From CAZESH01 sp964514665 (GTDB lineage Bacteria > Bacillota > Bacilli > Paenibacillales > KCTC-25726): 13,816 bases of DNA. The first letter of the stretch is position 1; each line of letters starts with the position of its first letter. The stretch covers positions 1-13,816 of the forward strand of contig CAZESH010000090.1 of NCBI GenBank assembly GCA_964514665.1. The letters are read 5' to 3'. The position numbers were made by a program, and so were the translations under genes. Below are positions 1-7,397 of this stretch, one piece after another. Under the pieces are notes generated by a model. It was not told the origin of the DNA and did not search any database. It worked only from the letters and a program-made list of their open reading frames with translations.

Positions 1-172
1 AAAAAACGTACTTCACGCTAAATTCCTCCGGCAAATTAATAAGCGTGGGTGCTTTGAGTGGAACGGAACATAAAAAATAGCCGGGTATAGGATCCTAGGA
101 GACTATCCTTAAACAACATCACTTGAATCTCTTCATCGGACAGACATCTAGCATGCAACTGCCATATTTTTA
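1..172. other. Unresolved left edge, possible ends of flanking genes
   Basis: No complete gene is visible. Two + frames are open from the window edge: one stops with TAA at 71-73 and the other with TAG at 78-80. Either could be the tail of an upstream gene, which would fit the + strand terminator at 173-208. The first ends in INKRGCFEWNGT, vaguely like the C-terminal part of Mu-type transposases, but this is far too short to call. On the minus strand, GGAGG (complement of 25-29) lies 8 bases before a GTG (complement of 14-16), so a divergent gene start is also possible. I cannot choose between these. Confidence 0.25.
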
Positions 173-208
173 GCCGCACGATTTCCTGCCGTGCGGTATT
201 TTCTTTTT
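173..208 (+). terminator. Rho-independent terminator
   Basis: A 7-bp GC-rich stem, CCGCACG (174-180) with CGTGCGG (190-196), has a 9-base loop and is followed by TATTTTCTTTTT. The T-rich tail lies on the + side only, so it ends a + strand transcript entering from the left and insulates the peptidase gene. Confidence 0.75.
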
Positions 209-213
209 CATTC

Positions 214-219
214 TATAAT
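214..219 (+). promoter_or_regulatory. -10 box of a probable promoter for the M24 peptidase gene
   Basis: A perfect TATAAT lies 30 bases upstream of the start codon, just after the terminator. No convincing -35 hexamer exists at 16-18 bp; that region is the terminator stem. The promoter is therefore a guess from the -10 box and location. Confidence 0.4.
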
Positions 220-249
220 AGAAGATAATCAAATCACGGAGGGATCACA

Positions 250-1440
250 TTGGACGAATCGAAGATGAGGATCGGCAAATTGCAGGAAAAGCTGCGGCAG
301 GCGGGGATTGACGGTTTCCTCGTTACGCAGAACGTCGATATTTACTATTTGGCCGGCTCGATGCAGACCGGATATTTATATGTACCGCAGGCCGGCGAGC
401 CGACCTTTTATGTGCGGCGCAGCGTGCAGCGCGCGATGGAGGAAGCGGCGGTGAAAGTTGCAGAGCTCGGCTCCATGCGGACATTTGCCGACCGCCTGGG
501 GGAGGATTACGGAGCGGGCTTGAACAGCGGTGGCCAAGCGCTGCTGGCAACCGAATACGATGTGCTGCCGGTGCAGCAGTTCGAAAGGCTGAAGTCGGCG
601 CTTCCCGCTGTGCGCTGGACGGATGGATCACTCTTGATGAGGGAGCTCAGGATGATCAAGTCGGCACAAGAAATCGAAAAATTAAGATTGGCGGCTGCAG
701 TCGTGGATCGCGCTTTTCAATACGGATTAAGCCGTTTGAAGCCGGGGATGAGCGAACTGCAAGTAATGGGAGAGATTGAACATGCGCTGCGCAATCAAGG
801 ACATATGGGTATGATACGTATGCGGGGTTACAATCAGGAGCTGATTAACGGAATCGTCGTCTCTGGACATGCCGCCGCCGTGCCGACTTATTTTGACGGA
901 CCGGCGGGAGGTCAGGGTCTGGGCGCAGCGAGTCCGCAAAGCTCCGGCAGAAAAGGGATTGCCGAGAACGAGCCGATCCTGATCGACATCGGCTGCATGC
1001 TGGACGGCTATGTAACGGATCAAACCCGCACTGTGGTGATCGGCGAACTGGACGCCGATCTGAAGGAAGCGTATATAATTGCGGAAGCGGTCCTGCGCAG
1101 CACGGAGCAGCTGCTGAAGCCGGGAACCCGCTGCGAGGATTTATACGCCGCGGCTCTTGAGATGGTTGAGCAGGCAGGATTAGGCGCCCATTTCATGGGC
1201 TTCGGCCGCGATCAGGTGAAGTTTCTGGGGCACGGCATCGGATTGGAGATCGATGAATTCCCCGTGCTCGCCAAAGGCTTCGGCTATTCGCTGGAGCCGG
1301 GCATGGTGATTGCCGTGGAACCGAAATTCACCTTTCCCGGGCGGGGGGTGGTGGGCATTGAAAACACTTATGCCATCACGCCGTCGGGTTTTGAAAAGCT
1401 GACATTGACACGTGAAGGGATTATCGGGCTGACGCTTTAA
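250..1440 (+). CDS. M24 family metallopeptidase (Xaa-Pro aminopeptidase/dipeptidase type)
   Basis: A 396-residue cytoplasmic peptidase predicted to cleave bonds next to proline in peptides. Residues 1-130 form the creatinase-like N-terminal domain and about 140-390 the pita-bread catalytic domain. All five di-metal ligands of the family are visible: D246 (in IDIG), D257 (VTDQTRT), H328 (GHGIG), E357 (AVEP) and E371 (GIENTY). The loop between the SG at 205-206 and the first ligand is about 15 residues longer than in typical prolidases and rich in Gly, Ala and Ser. The start is TTG at 250 with GGAGGG (238-243) 6 bases upstream; no better ATG is near. In Bacillus the related yqhT gene sits next to efp, whereas this one is next to an IDEAL-domain gene, so it may be a paralogue. 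The exact substrate is unknown. Confidence 0.9.
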   Translation: MDESKMRIGKLQEKLRQAGIDGFLVTQNVDIYYLAGSMQTGYLYVPQAGEPTFYVRRSVQRAMEEAAVKVAELGSMRTFADRLGEDYGAGLNSGGQALLATEYDVLPVQQFERLKSALPAVRWTDGSLLMRELRMIKSAQEIEKLRLAAAVVDRAFQYGLSRLKPGMSELQVMGEIEHALRNQGHMGMIRMRGYNQELINGIVVSGHAAAVPTYFDGPAGGQGLGAASPQSSGRKGIAENEPILIDIGCMLDGYVTDQTRTVVIGELDADLKEAYIIAEAVLRSTEQLLKPGTRCEDLYAAALEMVEQAGLGAHFMGFGRDQVKFLGHGIGLEIDEFPVLAKGFGYSLEPGMVIAVEPKFTFPGRGVVGIENTYAITPSGFEKLTLTREGIIGLTL

Positions 1441-1511
1441 AAATGGGCGTCCGCCGGATTTGCCGGAAACTTCATAAATGATCGGTTTCGAAGTTGCCGA
1501 TTGTGCGAGAA

Positions 1512-1525
1512 TGATATAATATAAT
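1512..1525 (+). promoter_or_regulatory. Extended -10 promoter for the IDEAL-domain gene
   Basis: TGATATAAT (1512-1520) matches the extended -10 consensus TGnTATAAT, and a second TATAAT overlaps at 1520-1525. The best -35 candidate, TTGCCG (1494-1499), is only 15 bp upstream of the first box, so the extended -10 probably carries the activity. No terminator separates this gene from the peptidase, so read-through is also possible. Confidence 0.6.
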
Positions 1526-1559
1526 AAAAACATCTCAAGAAAGTAAAGGAGGAAGGCAG

Positions 1560-1943
1560 ATGTTTCGTCTTGGACAGAAAGTGTGCATCGTTTCCGATAA
1601 GTTTGAGCAGAACCTTCCGATAGGCAGTTATGCATATATTATCGCTTATGAGAAGAATGCCGACAACGCGTTCGATTATGTGATCCGGGCGCCCAAGCAC
1701 AACAAGCATTTTTATGTGCCCGCGGACGATATCGAATTGGAAGAGGTACTGATGCAGCAGGAAGCCGAGCGGATCGAGAAGGAAGCTCTGATCGATTTTG
1801 CATTGGCTACCAAAAACCAGGCCTTGTTCAACCGGGTGATGAACGGCGAAACGGAGCAAGCTCCCGAGGAGCAGCCGGAGCAAGCTCAAGCGATGAGCAA
1901 GGACGAATTCGTCAAACAGGTGAATTTGAAGGCATGGATTTAA
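1560..1943 (+). CDS. Small IDEAL-domain protein
   Basis: A 127-residue soluble protein without signal peptide or membrane segment. Residues 1-60 look like a small beta-rich domain ending in FYVPADDIELEE. Residues about 62-96 form a charged helix and then ALIDFALATKNQALFNRVM, which fits the IDEAL domain found in short Bacilli proteins such as the C-terminus of YpiB. A Glu/Gln/Pro-rich linker (97-112) and a short tail follow. The start is ATG with AAAGGAGG (1545-1552) 7 bases upstream, among the strongest ribosome sites in the window. It has its own promoter-like element and terminator, so it is probably a single-gene unit, with some read-through from the peptidase gene. The molecular function is unknown; IDEAL domains are thought to mediate protein interaction. 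The fold of the N-terminal half is a guess. Confidence 0.85.
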   Translation: MFRLGQKVCIVSDKFEQNLPIGSYAYIIAYEKNADNAFDYVIRAPKHNKHFYVPADDIELEEVLMQQEAERIEKEALIDFALATKNQALFNRVMNGETEQAPEEQPEQAQAMSKDEFVKQVNLKAWI

Positions 1944-1976
1944 AACAACCATTCATAACTGTGGAATGGAACTGCA

Positions 1977-2016
1977 GGACAGGCGCCGATGATGCGGCCT
2001 GTCTCTTTATTTTTTT
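1977..2016 (+). terminator. Rho-independent terminator
   Basis: GACAGGC (1978-1984) pairs with GCCTGTC (1997-2003) around a 12-base loop, followed by TCTTTATTTTTTT. It closes the IDEAL-domain transcript and separates it from the gat operon promoter at 2033. Confidence 0.85.
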
Positions 2017-2032
2017 AGGGCGGGGCAGTGCG

Positions 2033-2061
2033 TTGAGATAAATAATTCAGTAAGCTATAAT
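2033..2061 (+). promoter_or_regulatory. SigA-type promoter of the gatCAB operon
   Basis: TTGAGA (2033-2038) and TATAAT (2056-2061) are separated by exactly 17 bp. Transcription should start near 2068. No leader structure such as a T-box fits between this and the gatC start. Confidence 0.85.
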
Positions 2062-2084
2062 AGGAACAATGATTAGAGAGGATT

Positions 2085-2090
2085 GGGAGG
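2085..2090 (+). promoter_or_regulatory. Ribosome binding site that fixes the gatC start
   Basis: GGGAGG lies 11 bases before ATG 2102, a rather long gap. The in-frame ATG at 2069 sits at the predicted transcription start and has no ribosome site, so it cannot be the main start. Confidence 0.65.
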
Positions 2091-2101
2091 TAGACCATTT
2101 C

Positions 2102-2389
2102 ATGAGCATTACGGTGCAAAATGTGGAACATGTGGCAAAATTGGCCCGATTGGAGCTGAGCGAGGACGAGAAGCGGCAGTTTACCGATCAGCTGAACAAA
2201 ATACTCACCTTTGCGGAAAAATTGAACGAGCTGGATACGGATCAGGTTCCGCCGACCAGCCATGTGCTTCCTTTATCCAATGTGATGAGAGAAGATCAAG
2301 CCCGTCCGTCGTGGCCGATTGAGAAGGTCATGGCCAACGCGCCCGATCAAGAAGACGGACAATTTAAAGTGCCTGCGGTACTCGAATAG
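2102..2389 (+). CDS. gatC: Asp-tRNA(Asn)/Glu-tRNA(Gln) amidotransferase subunit C
   Basis: A 95-residue small subunit of the GatCAB transamidase. In known structures GatC wraps around GatA and GatB and stabilises the complex; it has no catalytic role. The sequence shows the family pattern: an N-terminal helix with VEHVAKLARLELSEDEK, a second helix (QLNKILTFAEKLNELDT) and the loop VPPTSHVLPLSNVMREDQ. The length matches the usual 95 or so residues if ATG 2102 is used; ATG 2069 would add 11 unrelated residues. It is the first gene of the operon, 20 bases ahead of gatA, under the promoter at 2033-2061. Confidence 0.95.
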   Translation: MSITVQNVEHVAKLARLELSEDEKRQFTDQLNKILTFAEKLNELDTDQVPPTSHVLPLSNVMREDQARPSWPIEKVMANAPDQEDGQFKVPAVLE

Positions 2390-2409
2390 GATAGAAGGGA
2401 GGCATCATC

Positions 2410-3870
2410 TTGGCGTTATTGCAAAATTCCATTCAAGTGATTCATACGAAATTAGCTAATAAAGAGCTCAGCGTAAGTGAAATGGTACAAGCATCCTTGA
2501 ACCGCATCGCTGCGGTGGACGGCAAAGTTCAGGCATTCCTGACGTTAAACACAGAAAATGCGCTCGCGGATGCGAAGAAAATGGACGAACGTCTGGCTGC
2601 CGGGGGAAATGAACGGGGGCTGCTGTTCGGCCTTCCCGCCGGAATCAAGGACAATATTGCCACCGAGGGCTTGAAAACGACCTGCGCCAGCAAGCTGCTG
2701 GCCAACTATCAGCCGATCTATGACGCCACCGTGGCGCAAAAATTGAAAAGCGCCGACGCTGTAACAATAGGAAAGCTGAATATGGATGAATTTGCGATGG
2801 GCGGCTCGAATGAGAACTCCGCTTTTCATGCAACACGCAATCCATGGAATCTAGATTATGTTCCCGGCGGCTCCAGCGGCGGTTCCGCCGCTTCCGTAGC
2901 GGCAGGGGAGGTTTACTTCGCCTTGGGCTCCGATACGGGAGGCTCGATTCGCCAGCCGGCAGCTTACTGCGGCGTGGTCGGTCTGAAACCGACCTATGGC
3001 CTTGTTTCCCGCTTTGGGCTTGTGGCGTTTGCTTCTTCGCTCGACCAAATCGGGCCCGTAACCCAAAACGTGGAGGATTCCGCCTATGTGCTGCAGGCGA
3101 TAGCCGGTCACGATCCGCTCGATTCCACCTCGGCCGATGTAGAGATTCCCGATTATACGAGCGCGCTCACCGGCGATATTCGCGGATTGCGCATTGCCGT
3201 GCCGAAGGAATATCTTGGAGAAGGGGTTGATGCGAAGGTCAGAGAGCGCATCATGGAGGCTCTGCGAACGCTGGAGAGCCTGGGTGCTGTCTGGGAGGAA
3301 GTGTCTTTGCCGCATACGGATTACGCAGTGGCCGCCTATTACATACTGGCGTCTTCCGAAGCATCCTCCAATCTGGCCCGTTTTGACGGAGTACGTTACG
3401 GTGTCAGAACGATGAATGCGGACAATCTGCTGGAAATGTACGAAAAAACCAGAAGCGAGGGCTTCGGCCCGGAAGTGAAACGGCGGATCATGCTGGGTAC
3501 TTATTCGCTCAGCTCCGGCTATTACGATGCTTATTACTTGAAAGCCCAACAGGTCCGCACGCTGATTAAAAGAGATTTTGAGCAGGTGTTTGAAAAATAT
3601 GATGTGATCATCGGTCCTACGGCACCGACGACCGCTTTCAAGATAGGCGAGCAAATCAACGATCCGTTGACCATGTATCTCAATGACATCCTGACCATTC
3701 CGGTCAGCCTTGCCGGCGTTCCCGCCATCAGCATCCCCTGCGGTTTTGCCGACGGTTTGCCGGTCGGCCTGCAGTTGATCGGCAAATATTATGATGAATC
3801 GACTGTGCTGAGAACCGCCCATGCTTTCGAACAGCATACGGCTTACCATAAGCAGCGCCCTCAGCTGTAG
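2410..3870 (+). CDS. gatA: Asp-tRNA(Asn)/Glu-tRNA(Gln) amidotransferase subunit A
   Basis: A 486-residue glutaminase subunit: it releases ammonia from glutamine and channels it to GatB, which amidates mischarged Glu-tRNA(Gln) or Asp-tRNA(Asn). The amidase-signature Ser-cisSer-Lys triad is intact: K80 (GIKDN), S155 in the glycine- and serine-rich GGSSGGSAA run, and nucleophile S179 (SDTGGSIRQPA). The length is normal for the family. The start is TTG at 2410 with GGGAGG (2397-2402) 7 bases upstream, giving the usual N-terminus. It sits between gatC (20-base gap) and gatB (31-base gap). The long open frames antisense to it are composition shadows. Confidence 0.97.
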   Translation: MALLQNSIQVIHTKLANKELSVSEMVQASLNRIAAVDGKVQAFLTLNTENALADAKKMDERLAAGGNERGLLFGLPAGIKDNIATEGLKTTCASKLLANYQPIYDATVAQKLKSADAVTIGKLNMDEFAMGGSNENSAFHATRNPWNLDYVPGGSSGGSAASVAAGEVYFALGSDTGGSIRQPAAYCGVVGLKPTYGLVSRFGLVAFASSLDQIGPVTQNVEDSAYVLQAIAGHDPLDSTSADVEIPDYTSALTGDIRGLRIAVPKEYLGEGVDAKVRERIMEALRTLESLGAVWEEVSLPHTDYAVAAYYILASSEASSNLARFDGVRYGVRTMNADNLLEMYEKTRSEGFGPEVKRRIMLGTYSLSSGYYDAYYLKAQQVRTLIKRDFEQVFEKYDVIIGPTAPTTAFKIGEQINDPLTMYLNDILTIPVSLAGVPAISIPCGFADGLPVGLQLIGKYYDESTVLRTAHAFEQHTAYHKQRPQL

Positions 3871-3901
3871 GGTACAGACGGATCAATAAGGAGGGAAATC
3901 G

Positions 3902-5344
3902 ATGAATGTGACAGAAACCCAATATGAAACCGTGATCGGTCTTGAAGTTCACGTTGAGCTGCACACGAAAAGCAAAATTTTTTGCGGCTGCGCCACCTCT
4001 TTCGGCGCGCCGCCTAATACGCATACCTGTCCGATTTGCCTCGGTCACCCCGGCGTGCTTCCGGTGCTGAACCGGCAGGCGGTGGAATATGCGATGAAAG
4101 CGGCGATGGCGCTAAACTGCCGGATTTCGACGGAGACGAAATTTGACCGCAAAAATTATTTTTATCCCGATTCGCCCAAAGCGTATCAAATTTCCCAATA
4201 CGATCAGCCGATCGGGCTGGACGGTTGGATTGACATCGAGGTGGACGGGCAGCAGAAGCGCATCGGCATTACCCGTTTGCACTTGGAAGAGGACGCCGGA
4301 AAGCTGACGCACGACTCCGGCAATTTCGATTCCTTTGTCGATTTTAACCGGGTGGGCACGCCGCTGATTGAAATCGTCTCCGAGCCGGACCTTCGCTCTC
4401 CCGCAGAAGCGCGGGCCTATCTGGAAAAATTAAAGGCGATTATTCAATATTGCGACGTTTCCGATGTGAAGATGGAGGAAGGCTCGCTGCGCTGTGACGC
4501 CAATGTGAGCATTCGGCCATACGGACAGAAGGAATTCGGCACAAAGACAGAATTGAAGAACATGAATTCGTTTCGCGGCGTACAGCGCGGGTTGGAATAT
4601 GAAGTGATGCGGCAAGGCGAGGTGCTGGACAGCGGCGGTGCGATCGTTCAGGAAACACGCCGCTGGGATGATAGCCAGGGACGGACGCTTTCCATGCGGA
4701 GCAAAGAGGAAGCGCATGATTACCGCTATTTTCCCGATCCGGATCTTGTCAAGGTGGTGATCGACGAGGCTTGGATGGAGCGGGTGAAAGCTTCGATTCC
4801 GGAGCTTCCCGACGCCCGCAAGCGCAGGTACACGACGGATTACGGCTTGCCGGATTACGACGCGGAAGTGATGACTTCAACGCTTAAGCTTGCCGATCTG
4901 TTCGAGCAAAGCTTGGCCTATACGAAGGATGCCAAAGCCGTCTCCAACTGGATCATGGGAGATCTGCTCGGTTACTTGAACGCCAACAATCTGGAGCTTG
5001 ACCGGGTCCCGCTGAGCGCAGAAGGGCTTGGGGAAATGATCGGCTTGATCGAAAAAGGCACGATCAGCAGCAAAATCGCCAAAACGGTGTTCAAGGAAAT
5101 GCTGGAAAGCGGCAATTCCCCGCAAACGATTGTCGAGGAAAAAGGCTTGCTGCAAATATCCGACGAGTCGGCCATTCTTGCCGTGGTGCGCCAGGTGATT
5201 GCCGACAATCAGCAGCCGGTCGCCGATTTCAAGTCTGGCAACGGCAAAGCGATCGGATTTTTGGTCGGTCAAGTGATGAAAGAAACAAAGGGCAAAGCCA
5301 ATCCCGGCGTGGTCAACAAGCTGATCGCCCAGGAATTGAAATAA
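3902..5344 (+). CDS. gatB: Asp-tRNA(Asn)/Glu-tRNA(Gln) amidotransferase subunit B
   Basis: A 480-residue subunit that phosphorylates the side-chain carboxylate of the mischarged tRNA with ATP and amidates it using ammonia from GatA. Visible features in order: GLEVHVEL (13-20); zinc-site cysteines C28, C30, C43 and C46; HLEEDAGK (127-134); the family signature around DFNRVGTPLIEIVSEPD (147-163); EEGSLRCDANVS (192-203); and a helical YqeY-like tRNA-binding tail from about 330 to the end. The start is ATG with AAGGAGGG (3888-3895) 6 bases upstream. It is the last gene of the operon and is followed by a terminator. Having all three subunits suggests the cell makes Gln-tRNA indirectly, as in other Bacilli. 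Confidence 0.97.
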   Translation: MNVTETQYETVIGLEVHVELHTKSKIFCGCATSFGAPPNTHTCPICLGHPGVLPVLNRQAVEYAMKAAMALNCRISTETKFDRKNYFYPDSPKAYQISQYDQPIGLDGWIDIEVDGQQKRIGITRLHLEEDAGKLTHDSGNFDSFVDFNRVGTPLIEIVSEPDLRSPAEARAYLEKLKAIIQYCDVSDVKMEEGSLRCDANVSIRPYGQKEFGTKTELKNMNSFRGVQRGLEYEVMRQGEVLDSGGAIVQETRRWDDSQGRTLSMRSKEEAHDYRYFPDPDLVKVVIDEAWMERVKASIPELPDARKRRYTTDYGLPDYDAEVMTSTLKLADLFEQSLAYTKDAKAVSNWIMGDLLGYLNANNLELDRVPLSAEGLGEMIGLIEKGTISSKIAKTVFKEMLESGNSPQTIVEEKGLLQISDESAILAVVRQVIADNQQPVADFKSGNGKAIGFLVGQVMKETKGKANPGVVNKLIAQELK

Positions 5345-5363
5345 CAGGCAGGCCGAAAAATTG

Positions 5364-5397
5364 GGGGTGCGTTCTTCGGAATCGCACCCTTATTTCT
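5364..5397 (+). terminator. Probable terminator of the gat operon
   Basis: GGGTGCG (5365-5371) pairs with CGCACCC (5383-5389). Inside, TTC and GAA can extend the stem past a one-base bulge to a TTCG tetraloop. The tail TTATTTCT is only moderately T-rich, so some read-through into the acetyltransferase gene is likely. Confidence 0.65.
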
Positions 5398-5420
5398 GAA
5401 AAAGGAGAAAATTGAAGCTT

Positions 5421-5888
5421 ATGATCCGTCGTATTGATATCAGTCGGGATACAGATTTGGAGCAGCTTTGGCTGCTGCAGCATGCGGCATACCGGGTGGA
5501 AGCGGGAATCATAGGTTTTGCCAATATCCCGCCGTTGTCGGATACGCTGGCATCCTTAAGGGAATGCGGAGAAATTTTCTTTGGTGAATTTGCCGATGAA
5601 GAGCTTCTGGGGGCTGTGTCCTATGAACTGACAGAAGATGAAGCGGTGATTTGCCGCATGATGGTGCATCCGGCGCATTTTCGCAAGGGGATCGCCTCCC
5701 GATTGTTGGAATTTTTGTTCGCGAATTTAGACATCGACAAAATAAAGGTTTCTACCGGCAGCGACAATCATCCTGCCATACAGCTGTATACAAAATATGG
5801 GTTTAAAGAGGTTGGCCGCAGGGAGGCTGCTCCCCGCTTATTCATCACGCAATTTTTAAAATCCAAACCAGGTGTCAGGGAGGGGTAA
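5421..5888 (+). CDS. GNAT family N-acetyltransferase
   Basis: A soluble enzyme of about 155 residues expected to transfer an acetyl group from acetyl-CoA to an amine; the substrate cannot be read from sequence. Motif A is ICRMMVHPAHFRKGIASRLL (77-96), with the acetyl-CoA pyrophosphate loop FRKGIA (87-92). Motif B is TGSDNHPAIQLYTKYGFKEV (112-131), with the usual N-x-x-A-x-x-L-Y-x-x-x-G-F pattern. The start is uncertain: AAAGGAG (5401-5407) is 13 bases from ATG 5421 but only 4 from an in-frame TTG at 5412, which would add three residues. I chose the ATG by codon preference. No separate promoter was found, so it may depend on read-through past the gat terminator. It is coupled to the next gene. 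Confidence 0.88.
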   Translation: MIRRIDISRDTDLEQLWLLQHAAYRVEAGIIGFANIPPLSDTLASLRECGEIFFGEFADEELLGAVSYELTEDEAVICRMMVHPAHFRKGIASRLLEFLFANLDIDKIKVSTGSDNHPAIQLYTKYGFKEVGRREAAPRLFITQFLKSKPGVREG

Positions 5889-5890
5889 GG

Positions 5891-6592
5891 ATGGGGAATC
5901 CATGGATCATCGATCCGCTTCATGTCACGATTCGCCTGCTTTTGGCTTTGCTTCTGGGCGGGTTGATCGGTTTGGAGCGCGAGCAGAACAATCATGCCGC
6001 CGGCTTTCGAACACACATTTTGGTTTGCATCGGTTCGACACTGATCATGCTTTTGTCCATTTACGGTTTCGCCCAATTTGCCAATGAGCCGGGAGTTCGC
6101 ATGGATCCGTCGCGATTGGCCGCACAGGTAGTGACCGGCATCGGTTTTCTTGGGGCGGGCGTTATTTTATTCAACGGTTATTCCATCACGGGTTTGACGA
6201 CGGCGGCATCGCTGTGGGTCGTGGCGGCGATCGGCTTGGCGATTGGGGCCGGCTTTTACTACGCGGCCAGCTTATCGACGCTTCTTGTCCTGTTCAGCTT
6301 GTTTGTGCTGAACAAGGTGGAACAGCGGCTGCTGCATGCCAAGCGTCTGCATGTAATGAAAATCAAGGCGCTGGATCAGCCCGGATATTTGGGCAGGATT
6401 TCCGAAATGCTGAGCGCCCGGCATGTGATCGTCATCCGCTTTTCCACACAGGAGATTGCGGATCAGACGAATATGGAGTCCCCCATGATTTACATTACGC
6501 TTACCGTGAAGCTGCCCAACAAAAGCTCGGTTATGCACATTTCCGATCTCATATACGAACTGGAAGGGGTAAGCGAGGTAACGGTCGAATGA
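5891..6592 (+). CDS. MgtC/SapB family membrane protein
   Basis: A 233-residue membrane protein. The N-terminal half has about four to five hydrophobic segments (roughly 13-28, 42-62, 76-95, 103-122, 122-140) with the family hallmarks LLLGGLIGLEREQ (20-32), GFRTHILVCIGSTLIML (38-54), VVTGIGFLGAGVIL (80-93) and GLTTAASLWVVAAIGLAIGAG (101-121). Residues about 153-233 form a soluble ACT-like domain. MgtC homologues are linked to growth in low magnesium, intracellular survival and control of P-type or F-type ATPases in other bacteria; the role of this member is unknown. The start is ATG with GGGAGGGG (5878-5885) 5 bases upstream, inside the end of the acetyltransferase gene. Only two bases separate stop and start, so translation is probably coupled. 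No magnesium riboswitch is visible. Confidence 0.92.
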   Translation: MGNPWIIDPLHVTIRLLLALLLGGLIGLEREQNNHAAGFRTHILVCIGSTLIMLLSIYGFAQFANEPGVRMDPSRLAAQVVTGIGFLGAGVILFNGYSITGLTTAASLWVVAAIGLAIGAGFYYAASLSTLLVLFSLFVLNKVEQRLLHAKRLHVMKIKALDQPGYLGRISEMLSARHVIVIRFSTQEIADQTNMESPMIYITLTVKLPNKSSVMHISDLIYELEGVSEVTVE

Positions 6593-6707
6593 GGAGCAAA
6601 ATTTACCATTCGAGTTCTTGGTCTGTCAGGTTCGGACTGGACATTCCCTGCATCTATGCCGGAAAGCAGTCGAATCCCAAACAGAAATCCGCCCCCGATT
6701 TTCCATT

Positions 6708-6735
6708 AGCCGACCAACCGGCTTTTTTTTATTTT
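6708..6735 (+). terminator. Rho-independent terminator
   Basis: A short stem, AGCCG (6708-6712) with CGGCT (6719-6723), has a 6-base loop and is followed by an unbroken T run to 6730 and then ATTTTT. It ends the acetyltransferase-MgtC transcript. The remaining bases from 6593 to 6800 show no gene; TTGAAG at 6743 has no matching -10 box at proper spacing. Confidence 0.8.
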
Positions 6736-6800
6736 TCAGAATTTGAAGGGAAAACCGTTTTATTTTCGTCTTAATTAATGAATGAGAGGGAAATCGATAG

Positions 6801-7397
6801 ATGAATCGGGGATCGGAAATGACGGCGGAACCAAGCGACGAAGAAATCGTGGAACGGGTCGTTCTGGGCGATCAGGCGGCGTACCGCATCCTAGTGGAGC
6901 GCCATAAAAACTATGTGTACACGTTGATTTACAGAATGGTACCGCAGCGGGAATCGGCCGAGGATTTGGCTCAGGAGGTTTTCTTGCGAATGTATCGAAA
7001 TCTTTCGCGTTTCCGTGGTGAAAGCAAGTTCACGACCTGGATGTATCGAATTACCGTGCGCATTGTTTTGGATTATACCCGTACGCAAAGAAAAAAAACG
7101 ATCGGCAGTCTGCTGGATTGGATCAAGCAGCGGTTTGCCGATGGCGGAGAAGAACCGGAGCAGCGGCTGCTGCATGAAGAACAGCGTGTATTGATGAGGC
7201 AAGCGATGGACCGCTTGCCGGAAAAATACAGGTTGATCCTCCATTTATTCCATTATCAGCAGCTGTCCTATCATGAAATTTCCAAAGTCACCGAGCTGCC
7301 CCTCAAAACAATTGAAACCAGATTGTACCGAGGCAGGGCGCTGCTGAAAAAACATTGGCTGGAGGTGCAGGGAAATGATGAGCAGACATCTGAGTGA
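6801..7397 (+). CDS. ECF-type RNA polymerase sigma factor
   Basis: A 198-residue group 4 sigma factor that should direct RNA polymerase to a small stress regulon. Region 2 spans about 26-95, with ESAEDLAQEVFLRMYR (core binding) and KFTTWMYRITVRIVLDY (-10 recognition). A variable linker covers 96-128. Region 4 spans about 130-185, with a helix-turn-helix in LSYHEISKVTELPLKTIETR (-35 recognition). No extra C-terminal domain is present. The start is ATG 6801 with GAGAGGG 10 bases upstream; ATG 6819 is a possible alternative that would remove six residues before the conserved part. The gene overlaps the anti-sigma gene by 23 bases, the usual arrangement for a sigma/anti-sigma pair made in step. 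I found no convincing autoregulatory ECF promoter upstream. Which known ECF group it belongs to cannot be decided by eye. Confidence 0.93.
   Translation: MNRGSEMTAEPSDEEIVERVVLGDQAAYRILVERHKNYVYTLIYRMVPQRESAEDLAQEVFLRMYRNLSRFRGESKFTTWMYRITVRIVLDYTRTQRKKTIGSLLDWIKQRFADGGEEPEQRLLHEEQRVLMRQAMDRLPEKYRLILHLFHYQQLSYHEISKVTELPLKTIETRLYRGRALLKKHWLEVQGNDEQTSE

Noticed and set aside
2069..2101. Longer gatC start at ATG 2069
   Set aside because: This ATG coincides with the predicted transcription start of the TTGAGA/TATAAT promoter, and the added residues do not fit the family.
2851..3849. A 332-codon open frame on the minus strand, antisense to gatA
   Set aside because: It lies wholly inside gatA, which has an intact catalytic triad and normal length. 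The antisense translation shows no recognisable domain, and such shadows are common in balanced-GC coding DNA.
5345..5420. Riboswitch or attenuator leader before the acetyltransferase gene
   Set aside because: The only structure is the gat terminator hairpin; the region is too short for a sensing domain.
6745..6772. Autoregulatory ECF promoter (TGAAAC/CGT type) before the sigma gene
   Set aside because: GAAAAC and CGTC are present but only 11 bp apart instead of about 16, so spacing rules it out.
6214..6774. A 186-codon + strand frame overlapping the end of the MgtC-family gene
   Set aside because: Most of it is out of frame within a confident gene, it has no suitable ribosome site, and it runs through a terminator hairpin. 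The translated product looks non-native.
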